This document shows positions 42,034 to 50,927 of a stretch of 64,000 nt of DNA, piece after piece. Position 1 is the first letter of the stretch; every line of letters starts with the position of its first letter. The notes under the pieces are model-generated. The model was not told the DNA's origin. It did not search any database and worked only from the letters and a program-made list of their open reading frames with translations. This stretch comes from Mesorhizobium sp. M1C.F.Ca.ET.210.01.1.1. GTDB lineage: Bacteria; Pseudomonadota; Alphaproteobacteria; Rhizobiales; Rhizobiaceae. The position numbers and the translations under genes are program-made. The stretch is from NCBI RefSeq assembly GCF_004791585.1, contig NZ_SRUU01000012.1, forward strand, positions 124,001-188,000. The letters are read 5' to 3'.

Positions 42034-42860
42034 ACCGGCTGCATCGCTTCTTCCGCACGCCGGAAGCGATCGCCGGCGCGCTCATCCTCGCTTTGCTCGT
42101 CGCGATGGCACTGGCAGCATCGCTGCTGTTCCCCGGCGACCCGCAGGCGATCGCCGGCCCGGCGCTGTTGCCGCCATTCCAGGACTGGTCGCTGCCGCTC
42201 GGCACCGACCGGCTGGGCCGCGACGTGCTGGCCGAGCTTTTCCACGGTGCCCGCACCTCGCTGGCGGTCGGTCTGGCAGCCGCCGCCGCGGCGCTCCTCA
42301 TCGGCACGGTGGTGGGCACGCTGGCCGGCTTCGCGGGAGGGCTGATCGACGAAGTGCTGATGCGCATCACCGACGCCTTCCAGACCGTGCCGGGTTTCCT
42401 TCTCGCGCTCGCCTTCGTCAGCATCGTCGGCCCTTCGCTCGGCGTCGTCGTAGTGGCCATCGCACTCAGTGCCTGGACAGGACCTGCGCGCGTCGCCCGC
42501 GCGGAAGTGCTCTCGATCCGCGAGCGAGATTATGTGGCCGGCGCCCGCGTCATCGGCATGCATCCGATTGCGATCGCGTTCCGAGAGGTGCTGCCCAACG
42601 CTCTGCCGCCGGTGCTGGCGCTGTCCTCGGTGATCGTGGCCGCGGCGATCCTCACCGAGGCCGCGCTGTCCTTCCTTGGCCTCGGCGACCCGAACCGCGT
42701 CACCTGGGGCGGCATGATTGCCGAAGGCCGCACGGTGCTGCGAACCGCGCCATATCTGTCGATTGTTCCCGGCATCGCGCTGGTGCTGACCGTGCTCGGC
42801 GTCTACCTCGCCGGCGAAGGCGTGGTTGAAAGCAGCGCGGTGCGCAGGAGCCTGTCGTGA
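42030..42860 (+). CDS. Dipeptide-type ABC transporter permease (DppC-like)
   Basis: A 276-residue permease using a GTG start in the GTGA overlap. LPLGTDRLGRDVLAELFHGARTS near residue 55 is the DppC signature. The EAA loop REVLPNALPPVLALSSV is near residue 190, and the end has GDPNRVTWGGMIAEGR. It forms the channel with the preceding permease. It overlaps the ATPase gene that follows by another GTGA. Confidence 0.9.
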   Translation: MNRLHRFFRTPEAIAGALILALLVAMALAASLLFPGDPQAIAGPALLPPFQDWSLPLGTDRLGRDVLAELFHGARTSLAVGLAAAAAALLIGTVVGTLAGFAGGLIDEVLMRITDAFQTVPGFLLALAFVSIVGPSLGVVVVAIALSAWTGPARVARAEVLSIRERDYVAGARVIGMHPIAIAFREVLPNALPPVLALSSVIVAAAILTEAALSFLGLGDPNRVTWGGMIAEGRTVLRTAPYLSIVPGIALVLTVLGVYLAGEGVVESSAVRRSLS

Positions 42861-43861
42861 CCGCGCTGCTGTCGATCCGCAACCTTTCGGTGAGTTATCG
42901 CCGTGATGGCGTGGAGGTGGCGGCGCTGAAAGACATCAGCCTCGACCTCGAAGCCGGCGAGCGTCTCGCGATCATCGGCGAAAGCGGTTCGGGCAAGAGC
43001 ACACTGGCGCTGGCTGTGGCGAGTTTGTTGGCGGGAGGTGCCAGGATCGGCGGTTCGATTGAGTGGTCAGCAAGCCAACTACAAACATCTCGTTCTTTCG
43101 CGCCCCCCTCTGTCCTGCCGGACATCTCCCCCACAAGGGGGGAGATTGGCAGCTCCTTAGTCGGCATTCCTTCTGCGACGTCGACATTTGGCGAAAGCGA
43201 AAATGGCAGCTCAATCTCCCCCCAAGTGGGGGAGATGTCCGGCAGGACAGAGGGGGGCGCCGTAGAGCGCCAACCTCTCGACAATCGCGGTGGTGCCCCC
43301 CTCCTCGGCCGCGACATCGGCTTCGTCTTCCAGGACCCCTCCTCCAGCCTCGACCCGGTCATGCCGGTTGGCAAGCAGATCGCCGAGGTTGCGCGCACGC
43401 ATCTCAGGCTCGACTGGCCTAATGCCTACGCCAAGACCAGGACTCTGCTCGAACGCGTCCGCCTGCCGGAGGCCACCCTGCATGCCTACCCGCACCAGCT
43501 TTCCGGCGGCCAGAAGCAGCGTGTGGCGATTGCCGCGGCGATTGCCGCCGCGCCCAGGCTGCTGATCGCCGATGAAGCGACCAGCGCGCTCGACACCATC
43601 GTGCAGGCCGAGATTGTCGCCCTGATCGGCCAGCTGGTCGCCGAGGACGGCATGACGCTGCTCTTCATCAGCCACGACATCGCGCTCGCCGCCACACTTG
43701 CCAAGCGCATCGCGGTGCTGCGCCATGGCCAACTGGTCGAACTTGGCGAGACCAGCCAAATCATCAACGCGCCGCGCCACGCCTACGCGCGCGCCCTCCT
43801 TGATGCCCATCTCGGGCTCGATGCCGGGCCATTGCTCGACCGGCAGGGCGCCTCGGCATGA
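42857..43861 (+). CDS. Dipeptide-type ABC ATPase (DppD-like) with in-frame repeat insertion
   Basis: A 334-residue ATPase starting with GTG. Walker A GESGSGKST is near residue 41, Q-loop GFVFQDPSSSLDP near residue 155, the signature LSGGQKQRVAIAAA near residue 215, and Walker B LLIADEATSALD near residue 235. Between Walker A and Q-loop, residues about 82-135 come from a palindromic repeat (43100-43260). The normal connecting piece is only 20-25 residues. The frame and all motifs survive, so the protein may still work with a surface loop added. The C-terminal oligopeptide-transporter domain is short. Confidence 0.87.
   Translation: MTALLSIRNLSVSYRRDGVEVAALKDISLDLEAGERLAIIGESGSGKSTLALAVASLLAGGARIGGSIEWSASQLQTSRSFAPPSVLPDISPTRGEIGSSLVGIPSATSTFGESENGSSISPQVGEMSGRTEGGAVERQPLDNRGGAPLLGRDIGFVFQDPSSSLDPVMPVGKQIAEVARTHLRLDWPNAYAKTRTLLERVRLPEATLHAYPHQLSGGQKQRVAIAAAIAAAPRLLIADEATSALDTIVQAEIVALIGQLVAEDGMTLLFISHDIALAATLAKRIAVLRHGQLVELGETSQIINAPRHAYARALLDAHLGLDAGPLLDRQGASA
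43100..43260. repeat. Palindromic repeat inserted in frame in the DppD-like gene
   Basis: The left arm (43100-43153) and right arm (43205-43260) are almost perfect reverse complements over more than 45 bases. They contain CCTGCCGGACATCTCCCCC and a GGGGGGAGATTG block. The roughly 50-base centre is unique. The element is about 161 bp and adds about 54 codons without a stop. It differs in sequence from the phnJ repeat. I recall such palindromes as common between Mesorhizobium genes. Confidence 0.85.
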
Positions 43862-44637
43862 GCCTGCTCACCGTCTCCAACCTGGCCAAGCGCTACCGCC
43901 GCAGAGGCAGGCCTTTTCCCGCGGTCGACGATGTCTCATTCGAGGTCAACCCGGCCGAAACGCTGGCGCTTGCCGGCCCGTCCGGCAGCGGCAAGTCAAC
44001 CATTGCGCGGCTGGTCCTGCGGCTGATCGAGCCCGATGCCGGCAGCATCGAATTCGAGGGCGCGGATTTCCTTGCGCTGTCGGGCGCGGCGCTGCGCACG
44101 CGCCGTGCCCGCCTCCAGATGGTGTTCCAGGATCCGCTCGCCGCCTTTAACCCGCGCGCCACGGTGGCACGCGTGCTGGACGATCCGTTGCGCATCCATG
44201 GGCTTGCCTCGCGCACTGAGCGCCCCCGCCGTATCGCGGCGCTGCTTGAGCGCGTCGGCCTCGAGACCGGCCTTGCCGGGCGCGCCATCCACGAGATTTC
44301 CGGCGGCCAGCGCCAGCGTGTGGCGATCGCCCGCGCCATCGCCACAAAACCCTCGCTGATCGTGCTCGACGAGGCCGTCTCAGCACTCGACGTCTCGGTG
44401 CGCGGACAGATCCTGGAATTGCTCCTCGACCTGCAAAGACAGGAACGGATTGCCTATCTTTTCATTTCACATGACCTCGGCGTCATCCGCGCCGTCGCGC
44501 ATCGCGTCGTCATCCTCGAGGCCGGCCGTATCGCCGAGAGCGGCGATGCCCGCGCTGTCATCGCCAACCCGCAATCGGCGATCGGCAAGGCTCTGGTGGC
44601 GGCGACGCCGAGACTGCATGGGAACACAGCATCATGA
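43858..44637 (+). CDS. Dipeptide-type ABC ATPase (DppF-like)
   Basis: A 259-residue ATPase. Walker A GPSGSGKST is near residue 42, the Q-loop MVFQDPLAAFNPRA near residue 90, the signature [15 protein letters not shown] near residue 147, and Walker B LIVLDEAVSALD near residue 170. It overlaps both neighbours by ATGA. It partners with the repeat-bearing ATPase to energise the importer. Confidence 0.9.
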   Translation: MSLLTVSNLAKRYRRRGRPFPAVDDVSFEVNPAETLALAGPSGSGKSTIARLVLRLIEPDAGSIEFEGADFLALSGAALRTRRARLQMVFQDPLAAFNPRATVARVLDDPLRIHGLASRTERPRRIAALLERVGLETGLAGRAIHEISGGQRQRVAIARAIATKPSLIVLDEAVSALDVSVRGQILELLLDLQRQERIAYLFISHDLGVIRAVAHRVVILEAGRIAESGDARAVIANPQSAIGKALVAATPRLHGNTAS

Positions 44638-45137
44638 CCGACCCCACAGCCAGAGCCGAGAAACTGTCGCGCGAGCTCGACTCCGCCTTCCGCAACCGGG
44701 CTGATCTCTATCGCCTCTTCCTCGACGAACTGACCGCCGAGCTCGGCGCGGAGAAGGCCGAGGCGGTGATGATCCGCACCATCGAAAAGCGGGGCCGGGA
44801 AGTCGCGGCGACAGCTTTCGCCGATTTCGGCCCCAATGACGCGCCAGCCATCGGCGAAGCCTTTCTCGCCGTCAGCCCGGACGACGGCCGCATGTACCCG
44901 ACCCATGTCGAGCGCGGACCGGACCACATCGCTTTCAAGGTAAAGCGTTGCCCGTTGAAGGACGCCTGGATCGAGGCCGGCGTCGGCGAGGAAAAGCTCG
45001 CCACGCTCTGCCGCATCGCCGGCGCCTTCGACCGCGGCCTGTTCGAGGCGACAGGTGTGCGCTTCGCCAACGTCACCTGGACGCCGGGCCACGGCAACGG
45101 CTGCTGCCACATCGCGCTGACCAACAGGGCCGCTTAG
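44634..45137 (+). CDS. ATC hydrolase-family protein (L-2-amino-thiazoline-4-carboxylate hydrolase type)
   Basis: A 167-residue protein. The C-terminal WTPGHGNGCCHIALTN and the conserved DAWIEAGVGEEKLATLCRIAGAFDRG region match the L-2-amino-thiazoline-4-carboxylic acid hydrolase family, in which the ring of a cysteine precursor is opened. The gene overlaps the importer ATPase by ATGA, so the enzyme is made with the transporter. The natural substrate may be another small cyclic amide; family members are mostly uncharacterised. Confidence 0.75.
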   Translation: MTDPTARAEKLSRELDSAFRNRADLYRLFLDELTAELGAEKAEAVMIRTIEKRGREVAATAFADFGPNDAPAIGEAFLAVSPDDGRMYPTHVERGPDHIAFKVKRCPLKDAWIEAGVGEEKLATLCRIAGAFDRGLFEATGVRFANVTWTPGHGNGCCHIALTNRAA

Positions 45138-45200
45138 AGCAATTCCAGGAAAAGTGTGGAGCGGCTGGGCTCGGCGATGTCGCCGCGCTATCCGTCCGGG
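45138..45200. repeat. Short dispersed rhizobial palindrome, family A copy 2
   Basis: It begins AGAGCAATTCCAGGAAAAGT and ends CCGGGATTGCGTGAAAACAA. Compared with 23669-23727 it shares GCAATTCCAG and ATTGCGT and has about 25 extra bases in the middle. It follows the last gene of the peptide operon. Confidence 0.6.
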
Positions 45201-45275
45201 ATTGCGTGAAAACAAAGAGACAGCGCGGTTCGGCGTTTCCGTGAAACGGCGAACCGATCCAGCCAGCCATTTATC

Positions 45276-46064
45276 TTAGCTCTCGGCGAAGACGTGCACT
45301 TCGACGCCGGCTTCATCGATCGCGGCGCGGAGCTTAGCTGCCGGGTCACGATCGGTGACGACGTCGGAAAGCGCGCTCAGCGGGCAAACGCTTTCAAGGC
45401 TGCTGCGGCCGAACTTGTCGTTGGTGACGACCAGCATCGTCGACAGCGACCGCGCCATCATCGCCCGCTTCACCGCCGCCGCGCCCGAGACCATGTCGCT
45501 CGGCCCTTCGGCGTTCACGGCCGAAGCGCCGATGATGGCGACGTCGGCATTGTAGCGGCGCACGAATTCGACCGTGTCCTCGCCGAGCACGCTGGCCTCG
45601 CGGCTGTCATAGGTGCCGGGGCAAAGGATGACGCGGAAGCTCGGATTGGCGCCGGCGACCGATGCGACGCCGATCGAGTTGGTGATGACGGTCAGATCCC
45701 GTCTCAGCTGGGAAAAGCTGCGCGCAACCTCGTAGGTGGTCGAGCCGCCGTCGATCATCACGATGCGGCCGTTCTCGATCAGGCCGGCCACGCCGCGGCC
45801 GATGCGGGCGCGCTCCTCGACTAGCGTCAGGCCGCGCTCGGCAATCACGGGCTCCGACGTCATCAGCGCAATCGTCGCGCCGCCATAGGTGCGGTTGATG
45901 AGACCCGCCTCGCCGAGCTCGATGAGATCGCGGCGGATGGTCTCGCCGGCCACCCCGATGCGCCGGGCAAGCTTGGAGATACGGATCGATGCCGAGCGCC
46001 GGACCTCCGACAGGATCAGCTCATGTCGCTCCTTCTTCGTCAGCCGGCCCGGCTCGATATTCAT
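45276..46064 (-). CDS. DeoR/GlpR-family transcriptional regulator
   Basis: A 262-residue repressor-type regulator. The N-terminal helix-turn-helix is IRISKLARRIGVAGETIRRDL, matching the DeoR signature, and ends with NRTYGGA. The C-terminal sugar-phosphate sensor domain has MIDGGSTTYEVARSF and DVAIIGASAVNAEG. It lies between the peptide operon and the polyamine genes; its targets cannot be inferred from position alone. Confidence 0.88.
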   Translation of the reverse strand: MNIEPGRLTKKERHELILSEVRRSASIRISKLARRIGVAGETIRRDLIELGEAGLINRTYGGATIALMTSEPVIAERGLTLVEERARIGRGVAGLIENGRIVMIDGGSTTYEVARSFSQLRRDLTVITNSIGVASVAGANPSFRVILCPGTYDSREASVLGEDTVEFVRRYNADVAIIGASAVNAEGPSDMVSGAAAVKRAMMARSLSTMLVVTNDKFGRSSLESVCPLSALSDVVTDRDPAAKLRAAIDEAGVEVHVFAES

Positions 46065-46147
46065 AGCTCTTCCTTACCGGGATCTCGCCCCCGGCGTGAG
46101 AACATTAGCCACGCCGAGGCTGGGAAAGCCAGCCTGGGGTCTGTTGA

Positions 46148-46270
46148 GATTCAGGTCAGGCCGAGCCGAAAACGGTGATTTCCGAGAACCGGAGCGGAGC
46201 GTAGTCAAAGTACGTGAGCACCGGAAGCGCAGGAAGCCGCCGTTTGCAGGCCGGCCTCACCTGAATATCG
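46148..46270. repeat. Dispersed rhizobial palindrome, family C copy 2
   Basis: It is nearly identical to 15029-15142 (same first 30 bases apart from single changes, same CACCTGAATATCG end), with about 8 extra bases (GCAGGAAG) in the centre. The orientation is the same in both. It lies between reversed genes, after the oxidase gene. Confidence 0.8.
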
Positions 46271-46277
46271 ACAGACC

Positions 46278-47576
46278 CTAATGCCTGAGGCGATCGCGCA
46301 TCGCATACCACAGCATGCCGAGCACGTAGAGCGGACCGCGCAGCGCCGTGCCGCCCGGGAACGGCAGCGGCGTCAGCGTCGAGAACAGGTCGAGCCTGGA
46401 AGTATCGCCCGTGATCGCTTCCGCCAGCAGCTTGCCCGACAGCGTCGACAGGATGACGCCCTTGCCGGAATAGCCATGCGCGAAATAGACCTCGCCGTAG
46501 TGCCCGACATGCGGCAGGCGCGACGTCGTCACCGACACCAGCCCGCCCCAGGCATGGTCGATTCGGCAGCCCCTGAGTTGCGGAAAAGTCTTTTCCATAT
46601 GCGGGCGCACGAAGCCGGCGATGTCGGCCGGCGGCGACGGCGTATAGCGCTCGCCGCCGCCGAACAGCAGGCGGCCATCCGCCGACATGCGGTAATAGTT
46701 GACGACAAACAGCGTATCCGAAACCGCGACATTGGACGGGATGACGTTGCGCGCACCTTCGAGCGGCTCGGTGGCGACGATGTAGTTGCCGATCGGCATG
46801 ATGCGGCTGTTGACGCGCGGCTCGAGCCCCTCGAGCAGCGCATCGCCGGCCAGCACGACATGGCGGGCGCGGACCGAGCCCTTGTCGGTGAACACGCGGA
46901 TGGAAGGCTCGCGCTCGAGGCGCACCGCAACCGAGTTCTCGTGGATGGCAACACCGGCGCCGGACGCGGCGCGCGCAAGCCCCAGCGTGTAGTTCAGCGG
47001 ATGCATATGGCCGCCGAGCCTCTCGAAAACCGCGCCCTGGTAGGGCGTATCCACCATCTGTCGCGCCTGCGCCGCCGACAGGATCTCGACATCCTGGAAG
47101 TTCATCACTTTGGCGAGACACTCGGCCTCTTCCTCGAAGTCTCGGATGTCCGAGCTGTTGACGGCGCCGACCAGATGGCCGGTCAGCCGCAGATCGCAAT
47201 CGATGCCATGGCGCTCGATGATGTCGAGCACCAGCCCGCGCGCCTCGAAGGCCAAGTCGAACAGCGCTTTGGCCCGTTCCTGCCCGAACGCCTTGACCAG
47301 CCCCACGGCGCCCTTGCGCAGACCGGGGATCATCTGGCCGCCGTTGCGCCCGGATGCGCCCCAGCCGATCTTGCCGCCTTCGAGCAGCACCACTTTCAGG
47401 CCGCGCTCGGCCGCATGAAGCGCCGCCGAAAGACCTGTGCAGCCGCCGCCGACCACCACCAGGTCGGCTTCGACATCGCCGGCTAAAGCCGGATGGTCCG
47501 GCGCCGGATTGGCGGTGGCGACGTAGTAGGACTTGCCGATGTCGAGACCGGAATTGAAACCTGTTGAACGAGCCAT
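46278..47576 (-). CDS. FAD-dependent oxidase, gamma-glutamylputrescine oxidase-like (PuuB)
   Basis: A 432-residue DAO-family flavoprotein. The dinucleotide site is VVVGGGCTGLSAALHA near residue 40, and GASGRNGGQMIPGLRKG follows, a feature of PuuB and its relatives. The C-terminus has HAWGGLVSVTTSRLPHVG and YSGKGVILS. It would oxidise gamma-glutamylated amines such as gamma-glutamylputrescine. The adjacent PuuA-like ligase and Pot-type importer support a polyamine route. The ATG at 47576 is 2 nt past the ligase stop, so they form an operon. Confidence 0.87.
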   Translation of the reverse strand: MARSTGFNSGLDIGKSYYVATANPAPDHPALAGDVEADLVVVGGGCTGLSAALHAAERGLKVVLLEGGKIGWGASGRNGGQMIPGLRKGAVGLVKAFGQERAKALFDLAFEARGLVLDIIERHGIDCDLRLTGHLVGAVNSSDIRDFEEEAECLAKVMNFQDVEILSAAQARQMVDTPYQGAVFERLGGHMHPLNYTLGLARAASGAGVAIHENSVAVRLEREPSIRVFTDKGSVRARHVVLAGDALLEGLEPRVNSRIMPIGNYIVATEPLEGARNVIPSNVAVSDTLFVVNYYRMSADGRLLFGGGERYTPSPPADIAGFVRPHMEKTFPQLRGCRIDHAWGGLVSVTTSRLPHVGHYGEVYFAHGYSGKGVILSTLSGKLLAEAITGDTSRLDLFSTLTPLPFPGGTALRGPLYVLGMLWYAMRDRLRH

Positions 47577-47578
47577 GG

Positions 47579-48955
47579 TCACACCTTGAGCAGCAGATGG
47601 TCGCGTTCCCACGACGTGACGACGCTCTGGAACAGGTCGAGCTCTACGCTCTTCACGCGCAGATAGGTCTGGAAGAAATCCTCGCCGAGCAGCGCCCGCA
47701 CGGGCTCGCAGGCGGCGAAGCGGTCGAGCGCTTCCTCCATGGTTTTCGGCAGCGTGCTCTTGCTGCGATAGGCGTTGCCGAAAGCTTCGGCCGAGCGGGC
47801 AAGCTTCTCCTCGATGCCGAGATAGCCGGCGATCAGCGAACCGGCCATGGCCAGATACGGATTGGCGTCTGCCCCTGGCAGCCGGTTCTCCACCCGCCGC
47901 GCCGCGCGTCCGCCCATCGGCACGCGCAGTCCGCAGGAGCGGTTGTCGTGCGACCATTCGATGTTGGCCGGCGCGCTGTGACCCGGCCGGATGCGGCGAT
48001 AGGAGTTCACGTTGGGAGCGAACAGCGGCATCACTTCGGGAATGTATTTCTGCAGGCCGCCGATGAAGTGGGCGAACATCTCCGTGTCGTCGCCGTCTTT
48101 GCCGGCAAACAGGGGTTCGCCGCTCTCGTCTAGGATCGACATGTGCAGGTGCATCGAGCTACCGGCCTGGGCCGCGATCGGCTTGGCCATGAAGGTGGCG
48201 TGCATGCCGCTCGCCTGCGCCGCCTGCCGCGCAATACGTTTGAACAGCAGCGCCTTGTCGGCCAGCGCCAGCGGATCGCCATGCAGGAAGTTGATTTCCA
48301 ACTGCGCCGTGCCGGACTCGTGGATCAGCGTGTCGAGCGGCAACCCAGCCGCCGCCGAATGCGCATAGATGCGTTGGATAACCGGCTCGAACTCCTCAAG
48401 CGCCTGCATGTCGTAAGGATGCTGCACGCTTTCCGGACGGCCGTTGCGCCCGACCGGCGCGGTCAGCGGCCGGTCAGGATCGGGGTTTGGCGCCGTGAGG
48501 TAAAATTCGAGCTCCGGCGCCATCACCGCGCGCCAGCCGTGCCGGCGGTAGAGGTCGAGCACAGCCCTCAGCACATGGCGCGGCGAAGCCATCCACGGCC
48601 GGCCGTCCATGTGGAACGTGTCGGCAAAGACATAAGCCTTGCCGGCGCCGCCACCCGGCGCGGGGATGAGCGTCGAAAGGTCGGGCACCATGCGCATGTC
48701 GGGGTCCTGATAGGCGAACCCTTCATCGATGGAGCCGGAATAGCGGCCATCGATGGCGACCAGGAAGGCGCTGCTCGGCAGGTAAAGCGCCCGGTCCTCG
48801 AGCGACTTGAGGAACTTGGCCGCCGGCAAGGCCTTGCCGCGCAGCACGCCATTCACGTCGGGCACGAGGCACTCGACCTCGTTTATCCCATGCGTCGTCA
48901 GCCAGCTTTGCGGATCGGCGCTGCTGGATAGTGAAGTGTCTTGTTTGTCAGGCAT
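47579..48955 (-). CDS. Glutamine synthetase-family ligase, PuuA-like
   Basis: A 458-residue glutamine synthetase fold. Conserved elements are VMAPELEFYL and SSMHLHMSI for metals, NRSCGLRVP for ATP, and RVENRLPGADANPYLA near residue 380. The family includes gamma-glutamylpolyamine synthetase (PuuA), and neighbours (PuuB-like oxidase, PotABCD) fit this. The first residue stretch is short and the protein is not a standard GlnA. It starts the two-gene reversed operon. Confidence 0.87.
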   Translation of the reverse strand: MPDKQDTSLSSSADPQSWLTTHGINEVECLVPDVNGVLRGKALPAAKFLKSLEDRALYLPSSAFLVAIDGRYSGSIDEGFAYQDPDMRMVPDLSTLIPAPGGGAGKAYVFADTFHMDGRPWMASPRHVLRAVLDLYRRHGWRAVMAPELEFYLTAPNPDPDRPLTAPVGRNGRPESVQHPYDMQALEEFEPVIQRIYAHSAAAGLPLDTLIHESGTAQLEINFLHGDPLALADKALLFKRIARQAAQASGMHATFMAKPIAAQAGSSMHLHMSILDESGEPLFAGKDGDDTEMFAHFIGGLQKYIPEVMPLFAPNVNSYRRIRPGHSAPANIEWSHDNRSCGLRVPMGGRAARRVENRLPGADANPYLAMAGSLIAGYLGIEEKLARSAEAFGNAYRSKSTLPKTMEEALDRFAACEPVRALLGEDFFQTYLRVKSVELDLFQSVVTSWERDHLLLKV

Positions 48956-49341
48956 CGGTCATGTCCGTACGAAGGAGAGGATCTTCGGCGGGCACGTCCG
49001 TTTCGGTTTGAGCGTTAAGTGAGCTGCGTTATCTGAATGACGGACGCCCGCCTGGTGGCCGGCCGGCTGGCCGGATCGAGCGCCCCGCATACCCCCTCGG
49101 TCCAGCCGTCGCGAACGACATGCGAGCCGACCTTCGTCTCTTCCGCACGCTGCAGGTTCTCGTGGCGGCAGCAGCGCATGATCAGTGGTACCCCGCTCCC
49201 GCAAATGAAATACCGCCGGCAACAATGGAATGCCTTGCGCGGTATTGCTGTTCAGCGGCTTGCATGACGGGTCTCATCAAGGTGGAGCCTATGGTTTGAC
49301 CGATCCTGGCTGCCGGCGCAAGCCCGCTCTGCTGGACCAGT
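48956..49341. other. Intergenic region with no convincing gene
   Basis: This 386-nt stretch separates two reversed transcription units. A 54-codon reverse frame at 49015-49179 begins MRCCRHENLQRAEE and ends ASVIQITQLT, but it lacks a ribosome site and I do not recognise it. CTGGACCAG at 49332-49340 is a small palindrome. A promoter for the puuA-like gene must be here, but I cannot place it. Confidence 0.4.
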
Positions 49342-50103
49342 TCAGCCGATGCTCTCGCCGCCGTCCACGACCAGCGCCTGGCCGGTCATGAAGGACGAGC
49401 GGTCGGAGACGAGAAACAGGATGGCTTCGGCGATCTCCTGCGCGCTCGCCCAGCGTCCCATCGGGATCTTGGTCCGGACATAGTTCTCGATCGCGTCGCG
49501 ACCGCCCATCTGGGCAATGAACGGCTCGTTGAACGGCGTGTCGACCCAGCCCGGGCAGAGCGCGTTGATGCGCACGTTGTGCCTGGCATAGTCGAGCGAC
49601 ATCTGCCTGGTCATCGCCACCACCGCATGCTTGGACGTGGCGTAGGCGATCATCTCGCGGTCGTAGAAGACGCCTGAATTGGACGCGGTGTTGAGGATGA
49701 CGCCGCCGCCCTGCGCGATCATCGCCGGCATCACCGTCTTGGCCGCAAGAAACTGGGCCCGCACGTTGATCCGCCACGAGGCATCCATGCCGTCGGTGCT
49801 GACTTCGGTGAGGGTGCCGCCGACCTGGATGCCGGCATGGCTGTGCAGGATGTCGATCCGGCCGTGCCTGCTGAGCGTTCCGGCGATCAGTTCCTCGACC
49901 GCCATGTCATTGCCGACATCGGTGGCGACCGCCTCGGCGCGGCCGCCGGCATCGCGGATGTCGGCCGCCGTGGCTTCGCCGGCGGCATTGTCCCGGTCGG
50001 CGATCACTACAATCGCTCCTTCCTCGGCCATGATCATGGCGCCGGCGCGCCCGATGCCCGAACCGGCGCCCGTCACCACGGCGATGCGATCTTTCAAAAT
50101 CAT
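49342..50103 (-). CDS. Short-chain dehydrogenase/reductase
   Basis: A 253-residue classical SDR. The NAD site is VTGAGSGIGRAGA near residue 10 and the catalytic set comprises Ser in ILNTASNSGVF and Tyr-x-x-x-Lys in AYATSKHAV near residue 150. The C-terminus (MTGQALVVDGG) is typical. The ATG at 50103 is used; the frame is open upstream through the permease gene only as a shadow. It is the last gene of the polyamine importer operon and may act on the aldehyde or alcohol product of the imported amine. Confidence 0.88.
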   Translation of the reverse strand: MILKDRIAVVTGAGSGIGRAGAMIMAEEGAIVVIADRDNAAGEATAADIRDAGGRAEAVATDVGNDMAVEELIAGTLSRHGRIDILHSHAGIQVGGTLTEVSTDGMDASWRINVRAQFLAAKTVMPAMIAQGGGVILNTASNSGVFYDREMIAYATSKHAVVAMTRQMSLDYARHNVRINALCPGWVDTPFNEPFIAQMGGRDAIENYVRTKIPMGRWASAQEIAEAILFLVSDRSSFMTGQALVVDGGESIG

Positions 50104-50114
50104 GGACTTGTCTT

Positions 50115-50927
50115 TCAAGGCGATGGTTTCCGTCGGCCGAGCTGCCATTGGGCGAGCAGGACGAGCAGGACCGAGGCGGCGAGCACGATCGTCGCGATGG
50201 CATTGATCTCCGGCGTCACGCCACGCCGGATCGAGGCAAAGACATAGATCGGCAGCGTCGTCTGCGCGCCGGCGACGAAGAAGGCGATGATGAAATCGTC
50301 GAAGGAGAAGGTGAAGGCGAGCAGGAAGCCCGCTATGACCGCCGGCATGATCTGCGGCAGCACGATCGAGCGGAACGTCGTCAGTGGCGTGGCGTAGAGA
50401 TCGCCCGATGCCTCGACCAGGTTGCGGTCGAGGCTGCTGAGCCGGGTGCCGACGATCATCGTCACCAGCGCCATCGAGAACAGGCCGTGCGCGGCAATGA
50501 TCGAGCCATAGCCGAGCGCAAGCCGCGGCGGCTGGTCGGTCGGCCACAGCGAGGCGAGGAACGGATTGACGACCGCAAAAAGCTGCACCAGCGCCACCAG
50601 CGTCGAGATGCCGATGACGACGCCAGGAACAACGATCGCGGCGCCCAGCAGCGCATCGAAGAGCGCCCGCGTCCGTGCGCCGACACGCTGCAGCCCGAGC
50701 GCCGCGGCCGTGCCGCAGAAGGCCGCGAGCAGTGCGCTGGTGGTGGCGATAAAGAGGCTGTTCTTCAGCGCCTCGACCAGGAACGGGTTCGACAGCGCCT
50801 TGCCGTACCATTGCACGGAGAAGCCAGTGAACTCGCTGGCGTGCTGGCCGGCATTGAAGGAGAACAGCACGACCAGCGCGATCGGCAGATAGAGGAAGGC
50901 GAAGACGGCGACGACGAAGGCACGCAT
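50115..50927 (-). CDS. Spermidine/putrescine-type ABC permease (PotC-like)
   Basis: A 270-residue permease. The first segment is VVAVFAFLYLPIALVVLFSFN. The EAA loop EASGDLYATPLTTFRSIVLPQIMPAV is near residue 185 and the typical FTFSFDDFIIAFFVAG follows. The ATG at 50927 overlaps the stop of the preceding permease. It pairs with the PotB-like protein. Confidence 0.89.
   Translation of the reverse strand: MRAFVVAVFAFLYLPIALVVLFSFNAGQHASEFTGFSVQWYGKALSNPFLVEALKNSLFIATTSALLAAFCGTAAALGLQRVGARTRALFDALLGAAIVVPGVVIGISTLVALVQLFAVVNPFLASLWPTDQPPRLALGYGSIIAAHGLFSMALVTMIVGTRLSSLDRNLVEASGDLYATPLTTFRSIVLPQIMPAVIAGFLLAFTFSFDDFIIAFFVAGAQTTLPIYVFASIRRGVTPEINAIATIVLAASVLLVLLAQWQLGRRKPSP

Noticed and set aside
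46281-47486. A 401-codon forward frame opposite the PuuB-like gene
   Set aside because: Antisense shadow without motifs or ribosome site.
49015-49179. Reverse 54-codon frame between the puuA-like and SDR genes
   Set aside because: No ribosome site and no recognisable family; retained only as a remark on the gap.
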